The notes below the pieces were generated by a model that saw only the letters and a program-made list of their open reading frames with translations, searched no databases and was not told the origin of the DNA. Both the position numbers and the translations under genes were made by a program. Positions 11,223 through 24,696 of a DNA stretch of 64,000 bases are shown here, in pieces. Source of the stretch: Pseudarthrobacter sp. NIBRBAC000502772. GTDB lineage: Bacteria; Actinomycetota; Actinomycetes; Actinomycetales; Micrococcaceae. The stretch covers positions 1,302,001-1,366,000 of the forward strand of contig NZ_CP041188.1 in assembly GCF_006517235.1 (NCBI RefSeq), written 5' to 3'. Every line of letters begins with the position of its first letter. The stretch's first letter is position 1.

Positions 11223-13015
11223 GCTTTAACCCGCAGAGTTCCAGCCAGCATTTCACCCCCAAGAGCACCTTTGAGCTGAACGCCCCTGGCCTGGCCCACG
11301 ATCCGCTCTGGTATCGGAAAGCTGTGTTCTATGAGGTGCTGGTGCGGGCCTTCGCGGATGCGAACGGCGACGGTTCGGGGGACTTTTCCGGCCTGATCGA
11401 CCGGCTGGACTACCTGCAGTGGCTCGGCGTGGATTGCCTGTGGCTGCCGCCGTTCTTCCAGTCGCCGCTGCGTGACGGCGGCTATGACATTTCGGACTAC
11501 AACTCCGTCCTGGATGAGTTCGGCACCATCAGCGACTTCAAGCGGCTGGTGGCCGAGTCCCATGCCCGCGGCGTCCGGGTCATCATTGACCTGCCGCTGA
11601 ACCACACCTCGGACCAGCACCCCTGGTTCCAGGAATCGCGCAAGGACCCGGACGGTCCCTTTGGCGACTTTTACGTGTGGAGCGACACTGACGAGAAGTA
11701 CCAGGACGCCCGCATCATCTTCGTGGACACGGAGGAGTCCAACTGGACCTTCGACCCCATCCGCCGGCAGTTCTTCTGGCACCGTTTTTTCAGCCACCAG
11801 CCTGACCTGAACTTTGAGAACCCCAAGGTCATCGAAGCGCTCTTTGACGTGGTCCGTTTCTGGCTGGACCAGGGCATCGACGGTTTCCGGGCGGACGCCA
11901 TCCCGTACCTCTTCGAGGAAGAGGGGACCAACTGCGAAAACCTGCCGGCCACCCATGACTTCCTGCGCAAGCTGCGGGCCATGGTGGATGAAGGCTACCC
12001 GGGCCGGGTCATCATCGCCGAGGCCAACCAGCCGCCCAACGAGGTGGTGGAATACTTCGGAACAGCGGAAGAGCCCGAATGCCACATGGCCTTCCACTTC
12101 CCCATCATGCCGCGCCTCTACTACGCCCTGCGGGACCAGAAGGCCGCTCCGATCATCGAGACCATGCATGACACCCCGGAGATCCCCGAAGGAGCTCAGT
12201 GGGGGACGTTCCTGCGCAACCACGATGAACTGACGCTGGAGATGGTCACGGCCGACGAGCGTGCGGCAATGCTGGGCTGGTATGCCCCGGACCCCCGGAT
12301 GCGCGCCAACATCGGGATCCGGCGCCGGCTTGCGCCGTTGCTGGACAATTCGCGGGCCGAGATCGAACTGATCAATGCGCTGCTGCTGTCGCTGCCTGGC
12401 AGCCCGTTCCTGTACTACGGGGACGAGATCGGCATGGGGGACAACATCTGGCTCGACGACCGCGATGCTGTGCGCACCCCCATGCAGTGGAACCCGGACC
12501 GGAACGCAGGATTCTCCAGCGCTGATCCCGGCAAGCTCTACCTGCCGGTCATCCAGTCGCTGGTGTACAACTACGCCATGGCCAACGTGGAAGCCGAGGC
12601 CGCCCACTCCGGTTCCCTGCTCCGCTGGACCCGGCAGATCCTCAGCGTCCGCAAGAACCACCCTGCCTTCGGGCTGGGCGCGTTCAAACACGTCGAAGCC
12701 GACCACGACGCCATTGTGGCGTATATCCGGGAACTTTCGGAGGACAACACTGCGGGGCTCCCCGGCGAATCCATTCTGTGCGCGTTCAACCTCTCGCAGC
12801 ACCCCGTCGCGGTAAAACTGCGGATTCCCCAGTTTGCCGGCCGCGGACTCCGCGATGTGTTCGGCGGTCAGCCGTTCCCCGGGATCGACGACAACGGATC
12901 GCTGACGCTGACCCTGGGAAGCCACGATTTCTTCTGGCTACGGATCCGCTCTGCGACGTCCAACCCGGCCTCCCCGTACACGCAGGCACTGCCCATCCTG
13001 TCCATCGAGAACTGA
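11219..13015 (+). CDS. treS: Maltose alpha-D-glucosyltransferase / trehalose synthase TreS
   Basis: GH13_16 enzyme that interconverts trehalose and maltose by intramolecular transglucosylation. In this pathway it feeds maltose to the maltokinase. The 598-residue protein shows DPLWYRKAVFYEVLVRAF near the start, then GFRADAIPYL (nucleophile Asp226), IIAEANQ (acid/base Glu268) and FLRNHDELTLEM (Asp336). Their spacing is close to that of mycobacterial TreS. The start GTG overlaps the glgE stop, and the next gene begins one base after the TGA, so glgE-treS-mak/glgB form a tight operon. In many actinobacteria TreS is fused to or complexed with maltokinase. Here the kinase is instead joined to GlgB. 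Confidence 0.96.
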   Translation: MSFNPQSSSQHFTPKSTFELNAPGLAHDPLWYRKAVFYEVLVRAFADANGDGSGDFSGLIDRLDYLQWLGVDCLWLPPFFQSPLRDGGYDISDYNSVLDEFGTISDFKRLVAESHARGVRVIIDLPLNHTSDQHPWFQESRKDPDGPFGDFYVWSDTDEKYQDARIIFVDTEESNWTFDPIRRQFFWHRFFSHQPDLNFENPKVIEALFDVVRFWLDQGIDGFRADAIPYLFEEEGTNCENLPATHDFLRKLRAMVDEGYPGRVIIAEANQPPNEVVEYFGTAEEPECHMAFHFPIMPRLYYALRDQKAAPIIETMHDTPEIPEGAQWGTFLRNHDELTLEMVTADERAAMLGWYAPDPRMRANIGIRRRLAPLLDNSRAEIELINALLLSLPGSPFLYYGDEIGMGDNIWLDDRDAVRTPMQWNPDRNAGFSSADPGKLYLPVIQSLVYNYAMANVEAEAAHSGSLLRWTRQILSVRKNHPAFGLGAFKHVEADHDAIVAYIRELSEDNTAGLPGESILCAFNLSQHPVAVKLRIPQFAGRGLRDVFGGQPFPGIDDNGSLTLTLGSHDFFWLRIRSATSNPASPYTQALPILSIEN

Positions 13016-13016
13016 C

Positions 13017-16000
13017 ATGGCCCAGCCCACCCTCACAGCCCCACTAAGCGCCGTCCTTCGAGAATGGCTTCCGCACCAGCGGTGGTTCCCCGTGAAGACA
13101 GCCGACTTTTCGCTGGAACAGGCAGGCAGCCTGAGCCTTGAAGATGCCGCCGGGCAGGCCCGGCTGGAGATCTTCCTGCTGTCTGTTTCCTCCCGGACGG
13201 CCGACGGCGGACTCCGCACTGACGTGGTCCAGGTCCCGCTGAGTTACCGGGCAAGTCCGCTTGCCGGAGCGGAGCGGGCACTGGTGGGCCAGGCTCCCGG
13301 GGCCGGCATGGCCTGGATCTACGACGCCGTGCATGATCCCTCCTTTGTGTCCTCCTGGCTGGAGCTGATCCGGTCCGAAGCGTGCTCGAGCACGGGTTCG
13401 GCGACGGGCCACCGCACGCGGTCGGAGCACCGCCTGCCTACCGCCCACGGAATGGTCAAAGTCCTGTCTGGCGAGCAGTCCAACAGCTCTGTCATTGTTG
13501 ACGACGGCGAGTCCGCAGCGATCGTGAAATTCTTCCGCGTCCTCTCCGAAGGGATCAACCCTGAGGTCGAGGTAGGGGCGGCACTGACGGCCCAGGGCAC
13601 CTTCGAGGTTCCGGCCACGCTCGGGTGGGTCCGCGGGGAATGGCAAGCGCCGGTGTCATCGGAGCTCCCGGCACAGGTGCCATCGCAGGGCGAGCTTGCC
13701 GTAGCCCACGAATTCCTCGCGGGCGGCCGCGATGCCTGGCGCCTGGCCGTGGATGCCGCGCGCACCGGTGCTGACTTCACCGCCGAGGCGCATGCCCTGG
13801 GAGCGGCCACAGCCACAGTCCACCGGCGGCTGGCGGAAGCACTCGGCACAGCGGTTGAACCGGCCCCGGGTCAGCTCATTGCGCCCGTAGTCGCCCAGCG
13901 GGTCCGGCAGGCATGGGGGGAAGCCAGAGCCGCCGTCGGGCCTTACGACGACGCGCTTGAGGCTCTGCTTGGCGAGCTCGACGGCGTGCCGGCAGGGCCG
14001 CTGCAGCGGATCCACGGCGATCTCCACCTCGGGCAGATCCTGCAGGTCCCCGGCCACGGCGGCCAGCCCGGCCGGTGGGCCATCCTTGATTTTGAAGGTG
14101 AGCCACTGCGGCCCATCGCCGAACGCAACTTCCCCGATGTGCCGCTCCGGGACGTGGTGGGAATGCTGCGTTCCTTCGACTATGCGGCAGGGGCGGCGGA
14201 ACGCGAATATCAGGGTGCCCGCGTACCGGCGTCCTGGGTCGATGATTGCGCGGACGCGTTCCTTGCCGGCTATGCCGCAGTCACACCCGGCACCATCGAC
14301 CGGACTTCACCGCTCTTTGTGGCATTGTGGCTGGACAAGGCCCTTTACGAAGTCGTATATGAATTGCGGAACAGACCTGACTGGCTGGCCATTCCAACGA
14401 ATGCGTCCAGGCGGCTCCTCAGCGTTAAAGGCTCCGGCGATCAGGCCGGAGCAGCATCGGAAGGTATGAAAATGACAGGCTCAGCACGTACAGACCGGCC
14501 CCGGGTGCCTCTTCACGTGGACCCGGACACGTTGGCCCGCGTGGCGAACGGCGAACACCACGCGCCGCACTCAGTGCTCGGCGCCCACCTGGACGACCAC
14601 GGCCATGTGACGGTCCGGACGCTTAAGCACCTCGCGGAGGCAGTGAGCGTGGTGACTGCCGTGGGCTCAGTGCCCATGACCCACGAAAACAACGGGGTAT
14701 GGGTGGCAGTCCTCGAACCGCTGCAGGCCGGCCACGTCCCCGACTACCGGCTGGAAGTCACCTACGCCGGTGCCGCGCCCCTGACGGTGGATGAGCCGTA
14801 CCGTTACCTGCCCACCGTGGGTGAAGTGGACCTGCACCTGATCGGCGAGGGCCGGCACGAGAAGCTCTGGGAAGTCCTGGGCGCGCACGTCCAGCACTAC
14901 AAGTCCTCGCTCGGCGATGTTGACGGCGTCTCCTTCGCCGTCTGGGCACCGAACGCGCAGGCGGTCCGCGTCAAGGGCGATTTCAATGCCTGGGACGGCC
15001 GCGAAAATTCGCTCCGCTCGCTGGGGTCATCGGGCGTGTGGGAAGTCTTCCTTCCAGGCGTTTTAGCAGGAGCGTGCTACAAATTCGAGATCAAATCCAA
15101 GAGCGGGCACTGGGTCGAAAAGGCGGACCCCTTGGCCTTCGGCACCGAAGTCCCGCCGCTGACGGCGTCTCGCGTGGTGGAACCGTCCTACGTTTTCAAG
15201 GACGCCGAATGGATGGCGGCACGCGCCCAGCGTGACCCGCACAATTCGCCGATGAGCGCCTACGAGGTCCACCTCGGATCCTGGCGCCTTGGCCTGGGCT
15301 ACCGCGAGCTCGCCAAAGAGCTGGTGGACTACGTCAAATGGCTGGGCTTCACGCACGTTGAGTTCATGCCCGTGGCCGAACATCCCTTCGGCGGCTCCTG
15401 GGGCTACCAGGTGACGTCCTACTTTGCGCCGACGTCGCGCTTTGGCCATCCGGACGAATTCCGGTTCCTGGTGGATTCCCTGCACCAGGCCGGAATCGGC
15501 GTGCTGCTGGACTGGGTCCCGGCGCACTTCCCCAAGGATGCCTGGGCGCTGGCCCAGTTCGACGGCGAACCCCTGTACGAGCACGCCGACCCGAACCTGG
15601 GCGAGCACCCCGACTGGGGAACGCTGATCTTCGACTTCGGCCGCACCGAGGTGCGGAACTTCCTGGTGTCCAACGCGCTGTACTGGCTTGATGAGTTCCA
15701 CATCGACGGACTCCGGGTTGATGCGGTGGCCTCGATGCTGTACCTGGACTATTCGCGCGAAGACGGGCAGTGGTCGCCCAACCGCTTTGGCGGACGCGAG
15801 AACCTGGAAGCCATTTCCTTCCTCCAGGAAGTCAACGCCACCGTCTACAAGACACACCCGGGCGCGGTGATGATCGCCGAAGAGTCCACGGCTTTCCCCG
15901 GTGTCACCGCCCCCACAAGCCACGGCGGCCTGGGCTTCGGGCTCAAGTGGAACATGGGTTGGATGCACGACTCCCTCAAGTACGCCTCCGAGGACCCGGT

Positions 16001-16724
16001 CAACCGGAAGTGGCACCACGGTACCTTGACGTTCTCTATGGTCTACGCGTTCACCGAGAACTTCCTGCTCCCCATCAGCCACGACGAAGTAGTGCACGGC
16101 AAGGGCTCCATGCTCCGGAAGATGCCGGGGGACCGCTGGCAGCAGCTGGCCAACCTGCGCGCCTTCTTTGCCTACCAGTGGGCGCACCCGGGAAAGCAGC
16201 TCATTTTTATGGGCACCGAATTCGGCCAGGAGGCTGAATGGTCCGAGCAGCACGGGCTGGACTGGTACCTGGCCGACATTCCGGCGCACCGCGGATTGCA
16301 GCTCCTCACCAAGGACCTCAACGAGCTCTACAGCTCGACGCCGGCCCTCTACGCGCGGGACAACGAGCCCGGTGGGTTCCAGTGGATCAACGGTGGGGAC
16401 GCCGACCGCAATGTCCTGACGTTTGTCCGCTGGGACAAGGACGGCAATCCGTTGGTGTGCGCCGTCAACTTCTCCGGCGGGCCGCATGTGGGCTATGTCC
16501 TCGGCGTTCCCGCTGCCGGGGGCTGGACCGAAGTGCTCAACACTGATGCTGCGGCCTATGGCGGTTCAGGTGTTTTGAATAGCGGTGAGCTGATTGCCCT
16601 GGACGAAGGGCTTGATGGCCAGCCGGCATCGTTGACCGTGACGCTGCCGCCCCTGGGTGCGGCGTACTTCAAGCCCGTTCCTTTGGCGGCCGGCGGACCG
16701 AAGAGTGTGAACCCGCTCTCTTAA
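13017..16724 (+). CDS. glgB: Maltokinase - 1,4-alpha-glucan branching enzyme fusion (Mak/Pep2-GlgB)
   Basis: A 1235-residue two-enzyme protein. Residues 1 to about 470 are maltokinase (ATP + maltose to maltose-1-phosphate): PHQRWFP at the cap, VLSGEQSNSS, and the kinase loop HGDLHLGQIL with ILDFEGEP. From Met484 or Met486 the rest is GlgB: WAPNAQAVRVKGDFNAW, GLRVDAVASMLYLDYSR (Asp902), IAEESTAF (Glu955) and PISHDEVVHGKGSM (Asp1023). The gaps of 53 and 68 residues equal those of E. coli GlgB. The gene follows treS by one base and ends at a strong terminator. GGAAGG stands just before ATG 14466, so a separate GlgB product by internal initiation is possible (inference). Both activities of the fusion complete the GlgE route. 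Confidence 0.93.
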   Translation: MAQPTLTAPLSAVLREWLPHQRWFPVKTADFSLEQAGSLSLEDAAGQARLEIFLLSVSSRTADGGLRTDVVQVPLSYRASPLAGAERALVGQAPGAGMAWIYDAVHDPSFVSSWLELIRSEACSSTGSATGHRTRSEHRLPTAHGMVKVLSGEQSNSSVIVDDGESAAIVKFFRVLSEGINPEVEVGAALTAQGTFEVPATLGWVRGEWQAPVSSELPAQVPSQGELAVAHEFLAGGRDAWRLAVDAARTGADFTAEAHALGAATATVHRRLAEALGTAVEPAPGQLIAPVVAQRVRQAWGEARAAVGPYDDALEALLGELDGVPAGPLQRIHGDLHLGQILQVPGHGGQPGRWAILDFEGEPLRPIAERNFPDVPLRDVVGMLRSFDYAAGAAEREYQGARVPASWVDDCADAFLAGYAAVTPGTIDRTSPLFVALWLDKALYEVVYELRNRPDWLAIPTNASRRLLSVKGSGDQAGAASEGMKMTGSARTDRPRVPLHVDPDTLARVANGEHHAPHSVLGAHLDDHGHVTVRTLKHLAEAVSVVTAVGSVPMTHENNGVWVAVLEPLQAGHVPDYRLEVTYAGAAPLTVDEPYRYLPTVGEVDLHLIGEGRHEKLWEVLGAHVQHYKSSLGDVDGVSFAVWAPNAQAVRVKGDFNAWDGRENSLRSLGSSGVWEVFLPGVLAGACYKFEIKSKSGHWVEKADPLAFGTEVPPLTASRVVEPSYVFKDAEWMAARAQRDPHNSPMSAYEVHLGSWRLGLGYRELAKELVDYVKWLGFTHVEFMPVAEHPFGGSWGYQVTSYFAPTSRFGHPDEFRFLVDSLHQAGIGVLLDWVPAHFPKDAWALAQFDGEPLYEHADPNLGEHPDWGTLIFDFGRTEVRNFLVSNALYWLDEFHIDGLRVDAVASMLYLDYSREDGQWSPNRFGGRENLEAISFLQEVNATVYKTHPGAVMIAEESTAFPGVTAPTSHGGLGFGLKWNMGWMHDSLKYASEDPVNRKWHHGTLTFSMVYAFTENFLLPISHDEVVHGKGSMLRKMPGDRWQQLANLRAFFAYQWAHPGKQLIFMGTEFGQEAEWSEQHGLDWYLADIPAHRGLQLLTKDLNELYSSTPALYARDNEPGGFQWINGGDADRNVLTFVRWDKDGNPLVCAVNFSGGPHVGYVLGVPAAGGWTEVLNTDAAAYGGSGVLNSGELIALDEGLDGQPASLTVTLPPLGAAYFKPVPLAAGGPKSVNPLS

Positions 16725-16734
16725 GTGCGCGCCG

Positions 16735-16769
16735 AAAAGCCCGGAATTCCTTGAGATTCCGGGCTTTTT
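16735..16769 (+). terminator. Rho-independent terminator of the glgE operon
   Basis: AAGCCCGGAAT (from 16737) pairs with ATTCCGGGCTT (16756-16766) around a short loop and is followed by TTT. It lies 11 bp after the glgB stop. Confidence 0.85.
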
Positions 16770-16812
16770 GCTGCCCTCAGGGTGGGGGTGCAGAGGGCTG
16801 TTTGGGGCTTGG

Positions 16813-16842
16813 TTGGCCATCCCGGCAAAGTGGTGGTAGAGT
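16813..16842 (+). promoter_or_regulatory. Candidate upstream rrn promoter P1
   Basis: TTGGCC (16813-16818) and TAGAGT (16837-16842) are separated by 18 bp. The sequence after the -10 (GCGCTGCTCCACGG) resembles the sequence after the second promoter (GTTGCTCCGGAGCG), which supports duplicate rrn promoters. The fit to consensus is moderate. Confidence 0.45.
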
Positions 16843-16922
16843 TTATTTCCGCGCTGCTCCACGGAGTCAGACCGAAAAAACCGACACGAAAGCCTCAGGC
16901 TGAGAACGTCGCGGATGCCGGT

Positions 16923-16951
16923 TTGACAAGAGTGAGACCAGCGGGTAAGTT
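16923..16951 (+). promoter_or_regulatory. rRNA operon promoter P2
   Basis: TTGACA at 16923-16928 and TAAGTT at 16946-16951 are separated by 17 bp, a near-consensus housekeeping promoter 240 bp upstream of the mature 16S end. Antitermination-type leader sequence (TGTTGTTTGAGAACTC) follows at 17014-17029. Confidence 0.75.
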
Positions 16952-17012
16952 TGAAAAGTTGCTCCGGAGCGATCCACGGCCATTGAAGTGGTTGTGGTGG
17001 TGCCGGGTGTGT

Positions 17013-17042
17013 CTGTTGTTTGAGAACTCAATAGTGTGCCAA
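17013..17042 (+). other. Pre-16S processing stem, 5' strand
   Basis: This 30-base segment is complementary, with few mismatches, to 18934-18963 downstream of 16S: CTGTTG against CAACAG at the base and AGTGTGCCAA against TTGGCACACT at the top. Together they enclose the 16S rRNA, as RNase III processing stems do. Confidence 0.7.
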
Positions 17043-17191
17043 GTTTGTTGATACCAATTTATTGTATTGAATTGGTTGAATTGACTGGATCCGCCACCCC
17101 GTGGTGTGGTCTGGTTTTTACAGCTGGTTTCAAATTTTGTGCAGCCATTTTATCCTGTTATTTCCGGGGTTGGTGGTTGTGTCTGTTTTAC

Positions 17192-22325
<5,134 letters not shown>

Positions 22326-22394
22326 ACCACACACCACCCCCGCAAACGGTTCAAAAGCGTTTGCAACCACGGGGTGGTAAAAAGAAAACAAGAC

Positions 22395-22430
22395 TGCTTG
22401 CGTCCACTATGTGGTTCCCAAACAACAAAC
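22395..22430 (+). other. Pre-23S processing stem, 3' strand
   Basis: TGCTTGCGTCCACTATGTGG and the following CCAAACAACAAAC are the reverse complement, with few mismatches, of 19051-19085 upstream of 23S. They would close the long helix cut by RNase III. The remaining 23S-5S spacer holds no gene. Confidence 0.7.
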
Positions 22431-22569
22431 CCAACACCACGGGCTTGTTGCACAGGGAACAAAAAACACAACACAATAACAACACCACACCTGCCTTAAC
22501 CGGCAGGAGCATGTTGTAACCACAGATTTCCCACCCCCAGCCTCAAAACTGGCGGGCCGGGTAGAAGGG

Positions 22570-22686
22570 TTACGGCGGTCATAGCGTGGGGGAAACGCCC
22601 GGTCCCATTCCGAACCCGGAAGCTAAGACCCACAGCGCCGATGGTACTGCACCCGGGAGGGTGTGGGAGAGTAGGTCACCGCCGGA
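22570..22686 (+). rRNA. 5S ribosomal RNA
   Basis: 117-nt 5S rRNA. TACGGCGGTCATAGCG pairs at the ends with GTCACCGCCG, and the conserved CCGAACCCGGAAGCTAAG and GATGGTACTGC blocks are present. It completes the 16S-23S-5S order. Confidence 0.95.
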
Positions 22687-22701
22687 ACATCATTACAGGT
22701 C

Positions 22702-22735
22702 GAGAGCCCCCCAACCACCAGGTTGGGGGGCTCTC
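22702..22735 (+). terminator. rrn operon terminator
   Basis: GAGAGCCCCCCAACC and GGTTGGGGGGCTCTC form a perfect 15-bp stem with a four-base loop right after 5S. The usual T-run is replaced by CCACGTT. Confidence 0.8.
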
Positions 22736-22772
22736 CCACGTTAACCACCACACCACAAAACACCCCTCTCAC

Positions 22773-23044
22773 TTAATCGGCCCGTCGCCCGTTGATCGCC
22801 TCGCTCAGCGCAGCGGGAACGCCTGCGCTGACCGACCCGATCAGGTTCTGCATCAGCTCGCGCCTTCGTTCGATCCGGGTGACGGTAGGCGGGCGATCAT
22901 CCGCTGGTAAATCCCCCACGTCGCCTCGACTTCGACATGCTCCTCGGCGGCAAACAGGGCGGTGAACCGGTCCTTCTGCTCGCCGGTGAGTAGGTCGGCG
23001 CCGGTGTGCAGGTTCCTCCTGGCGGCGTAGAGGGTCGTCCTTGT
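22773..23044 (-). pseudogene. ISL3-family transposase remnant
   Basis: Decayed C-terminal part of an ISL3-type DDE transposase. The minus strand reads LYAARRNLHTGADLLTGEQK, then ALFAAEEHVEVEATWGIYQR and MIARLPSPG, which is characteristic of the family. A frame change near 22872 follows. The next frame gives LMQNLIGSVSAGVPAALSEA and then INGRRAD with stop. VPAAL is joined to the normally distant EAINGR motif, so an internal stretch has been deleted. The N-terminal and catalytic parts are missing. It borders a truncated AraC gene and lies just behind the rrn terminator, marking an old insertion and decay site. Confidence 0.75.
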
Positions 23045-23057
23045 GACCGCGGAGGCC

Positions 23058-23276
23058 GTGGATCGCGAGTTGGACCCGTGTTCTCGATCAACCCCGCCGG
23101 ACCGATCGACTGGGGTGACCTCGCCGGTGGCGCAGGCTACTTCGACCAGGCCCACTTCGGCCAAGAGTTCCGGGCCTTCACCGGGCTCACGCCGACCCGG
23201 TACTTCGAAGTCAGGCGGCGGTTCCTGCGCGAACATCCCGGCCACGCGCTGGACGGCTGGCCGCTGCCAGCCGATT
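23058..23276 (+). pseudogene. AraC-family regulator, C-terminal remnant
   Basis: The plus strand reads GDLAGGAGYFDQAHFGQEFR and then AFTGLTPTRYFEVRRRFL. This is the second helix-turn-helix of an AraC/XylS DNA-binding domain, where GYFDQAHF...FR...G.TP..Y is diagnostic. The rest of the domain and the effector-binding part are absent, cut off at the transposase remnant. The frame runs on into the next gene without a proper stop, which also suggests damage. The dihydrofolate-reductase-like gene behind it has kept its own ribosome-binding site. The regulator cannot be functional. Confidence 0.65.
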
Positions 23277-23345
23277 TGAATTCCTACAAGAGCGACAACT
23301 CACGACTTGCTAATATGGGGGCACCCCAAAGCAAAGGAGAACCCC

Positions 23346-23927
23346 GTGGGCAAGGTGGTCATGTACAGCTCGGTGTCGGTGGACGGTTTCATCGCGGACG
23401 AGAACGACCAGCCCGGACCCTTGTTCGACTGGTTGACCAGCGGTGATGTCCCGTTGGACGGGAGCGGCGAGTTGAAGGTGTCGCAGACGTCCTACGACTA
23501 CACCCGGCCGTACTGGGACCAGATCGGGGCGACAATCGCCGGCCGCCACGTCTTCGACCTGACGGACGGCTGGGACGGCAAGCCTCCGGGCGGGATCGAC
23601 CACGTGGTCGTCGTAACGCACCGGCCGAAGCCCGAGGACTGGGACCCCGAGGCGCCATTTCACTTCGTCGACAGCGTTGAGGCGGCCGTGGCCAAGGCGC
23701 AGGAGCTCGCGGGTGACCGCATCGTCGAGGTCGCCGCTGGCGACGTCGGTGGCCAAGTGCTTGCCGCGGGACTGGTCGACGAGGTGCGCATGGACGTCGT
23801 ACCCGTCGTGTTCGGGTCCGGCAAGCGCTACTTCGGGTCGGTCCAGGCACAGCACCTGTTGGAGGATCCCGACGTGGTGATTCAGGGCAACCGGGTGCTT
23901 CACCTGCGCTATCCGGTGCGCCGTTGA
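23346..23927 (+). CDS. Dihydrofolate reductase family protein (RibD C-terminal type)
   Basis: Protein of 193 residues with the DHFR/RibD-C NADPH-binding fold. KVVMYSSVSVDGFIAD at the N terminus, TIAGRHVFDLTDGW, DHVVVVTHRP, and the C-terminal VVPVVFGSGKRYF are typical of this broad family of uncharacterised reductases. Real folate or riboflavin function is not implied: the locus has no other gene of either pathway. The start is GTG at 23346, set by AAAGGAG at 23333-23339. A longer frame from 23307 would run through the ribosome-binding site. It sits behind truncated transposase and AraC sequence, so it may have arrived with that block and once been under that regulator. Confidence 0.82.
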   Translation: MGKVVMYSSVSVDGFIADENDQPGPLFDWLTSGDVPLDGSGELKVSQTSYDYTRPYWDQIGATIAGRHVFDLTDGWDGKPPGGIDHVVVVTHRPKPEDWDPEAPFHFVDSVEAAVAKAQELAGDRIVEVAAGDVGGQVLAAGLVDEVRMDVVPVVFGSGKRYFGSVQAQHLLEDPDVVIQGNRVLHLRYPVRR

Positions 23928-24138
23928 CCGATCTGAGCGGGTACGCGAAGAAGTCCACTGCGAACGGTGACACAGGATCGGGCCTCCGGCTGCGGTTGCG
24001 CATCGCTGCCCCGGGACCGACGCGCCAGCCAACATCCAGCCAGCGATTACACCCTCAACTGTGACGAGCCCTGAAACCCGCAGAAAGTGAGAGAGCGTCG
24101 ACTGTGGCGGACGCTGGAGCCGCGTAGAGTTGGCGTCC

Positions 24139-24630
24139 ATGGATAACCTTTTCAGCCACGCGGACGACGCCCTCCCCGCTTCAGTTGAGCCCGCAGAGAA
24201 CCTTGAACCTGTCATCTGCACTGTCACAGTGCCGGGGCCGGTGGCGCAGGCGTTCGCCGGCTTCACGGACCACACGCACTTGTGGTGGCCGCTGGATTCA
24301 CACGGTGTGTACGGTGCAGGATCTTACGTTGAGTTTGAAGAGAACCTCATCGTGGAGACAGCTGACGACGGCAGGACCGCCGTCTGGGGTTCCATAGATG
24401 ACTGGCAGCCGCCGCTTTCCTTCCATGCGTCCTGGCATCCCGGGACCACCGCCATCTGGTCCACCGAGCTGCGAGTCGCGTTCAGGGCCGTGGAATCCGG
24501 GACCGAGCTGCGCCTGGTCCACAACGGCTGGGAAGGTGCGGAGGATCCTGCCGCAGCGCGCGCCGACTATGCTGCCGGCTGGCCGAAGGTGCTGGACTGT
24601 TTCGTGAGGTTCATGGGCGGGGAAGCTTAG
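24139..24630 (+). CDS. SRPBCC (AHSA1/START-like) domain protein
   Basis: Protein of 163 residues of the Bet v1/AHSA1 helix-grip fold, which makes a hydrophobic ligand cavity; no substrate can be assigned. Family signs are the strand VICTVTVPGPVAQAFAGF, the FTDHTHLWWP region, GRTAVWGSIDDWQPPLSFH, the W-H-P-G segment and the C-terminal helix AAGWPKVLDCFVRFM. ATG at 24139 was chosen over TTG at 24130. TAGAGT at 24125-24130 ends eight bases before the ATG with no Shine-Dalgarno, which fits a leaderless message. It stands alone, convergent with the LacI gene. Confidence 0.8.
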   Translation: MDNLFSHADDALPASVEPAENLEPVICTVTVPGPVAQAFAGFTDHTHLWWPLDSHGVYGAGSYVEFEENLIVETADDGRTAVWGSIDDWQPPLSFHASWHPGTTAIWSTELRVAFRAVESGTELRLVHNGWEGAEDPAAARADYAAGWPKVLDCFVRFMGGEA

Positions 24631-24696
24631 GCCTGACGGCCGGCCCTGAATAGCAGCTTGGGACGGACCCGGCTCAGAATGGACTGAGGGCCACGG

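Noticed and set aside
22853..23245. Minus-strand frame of 130 codons as a whole gene
   Set aside because: Only its last 60 codons resemble a transposase; the first 70 are antisense to the AraC remnant.
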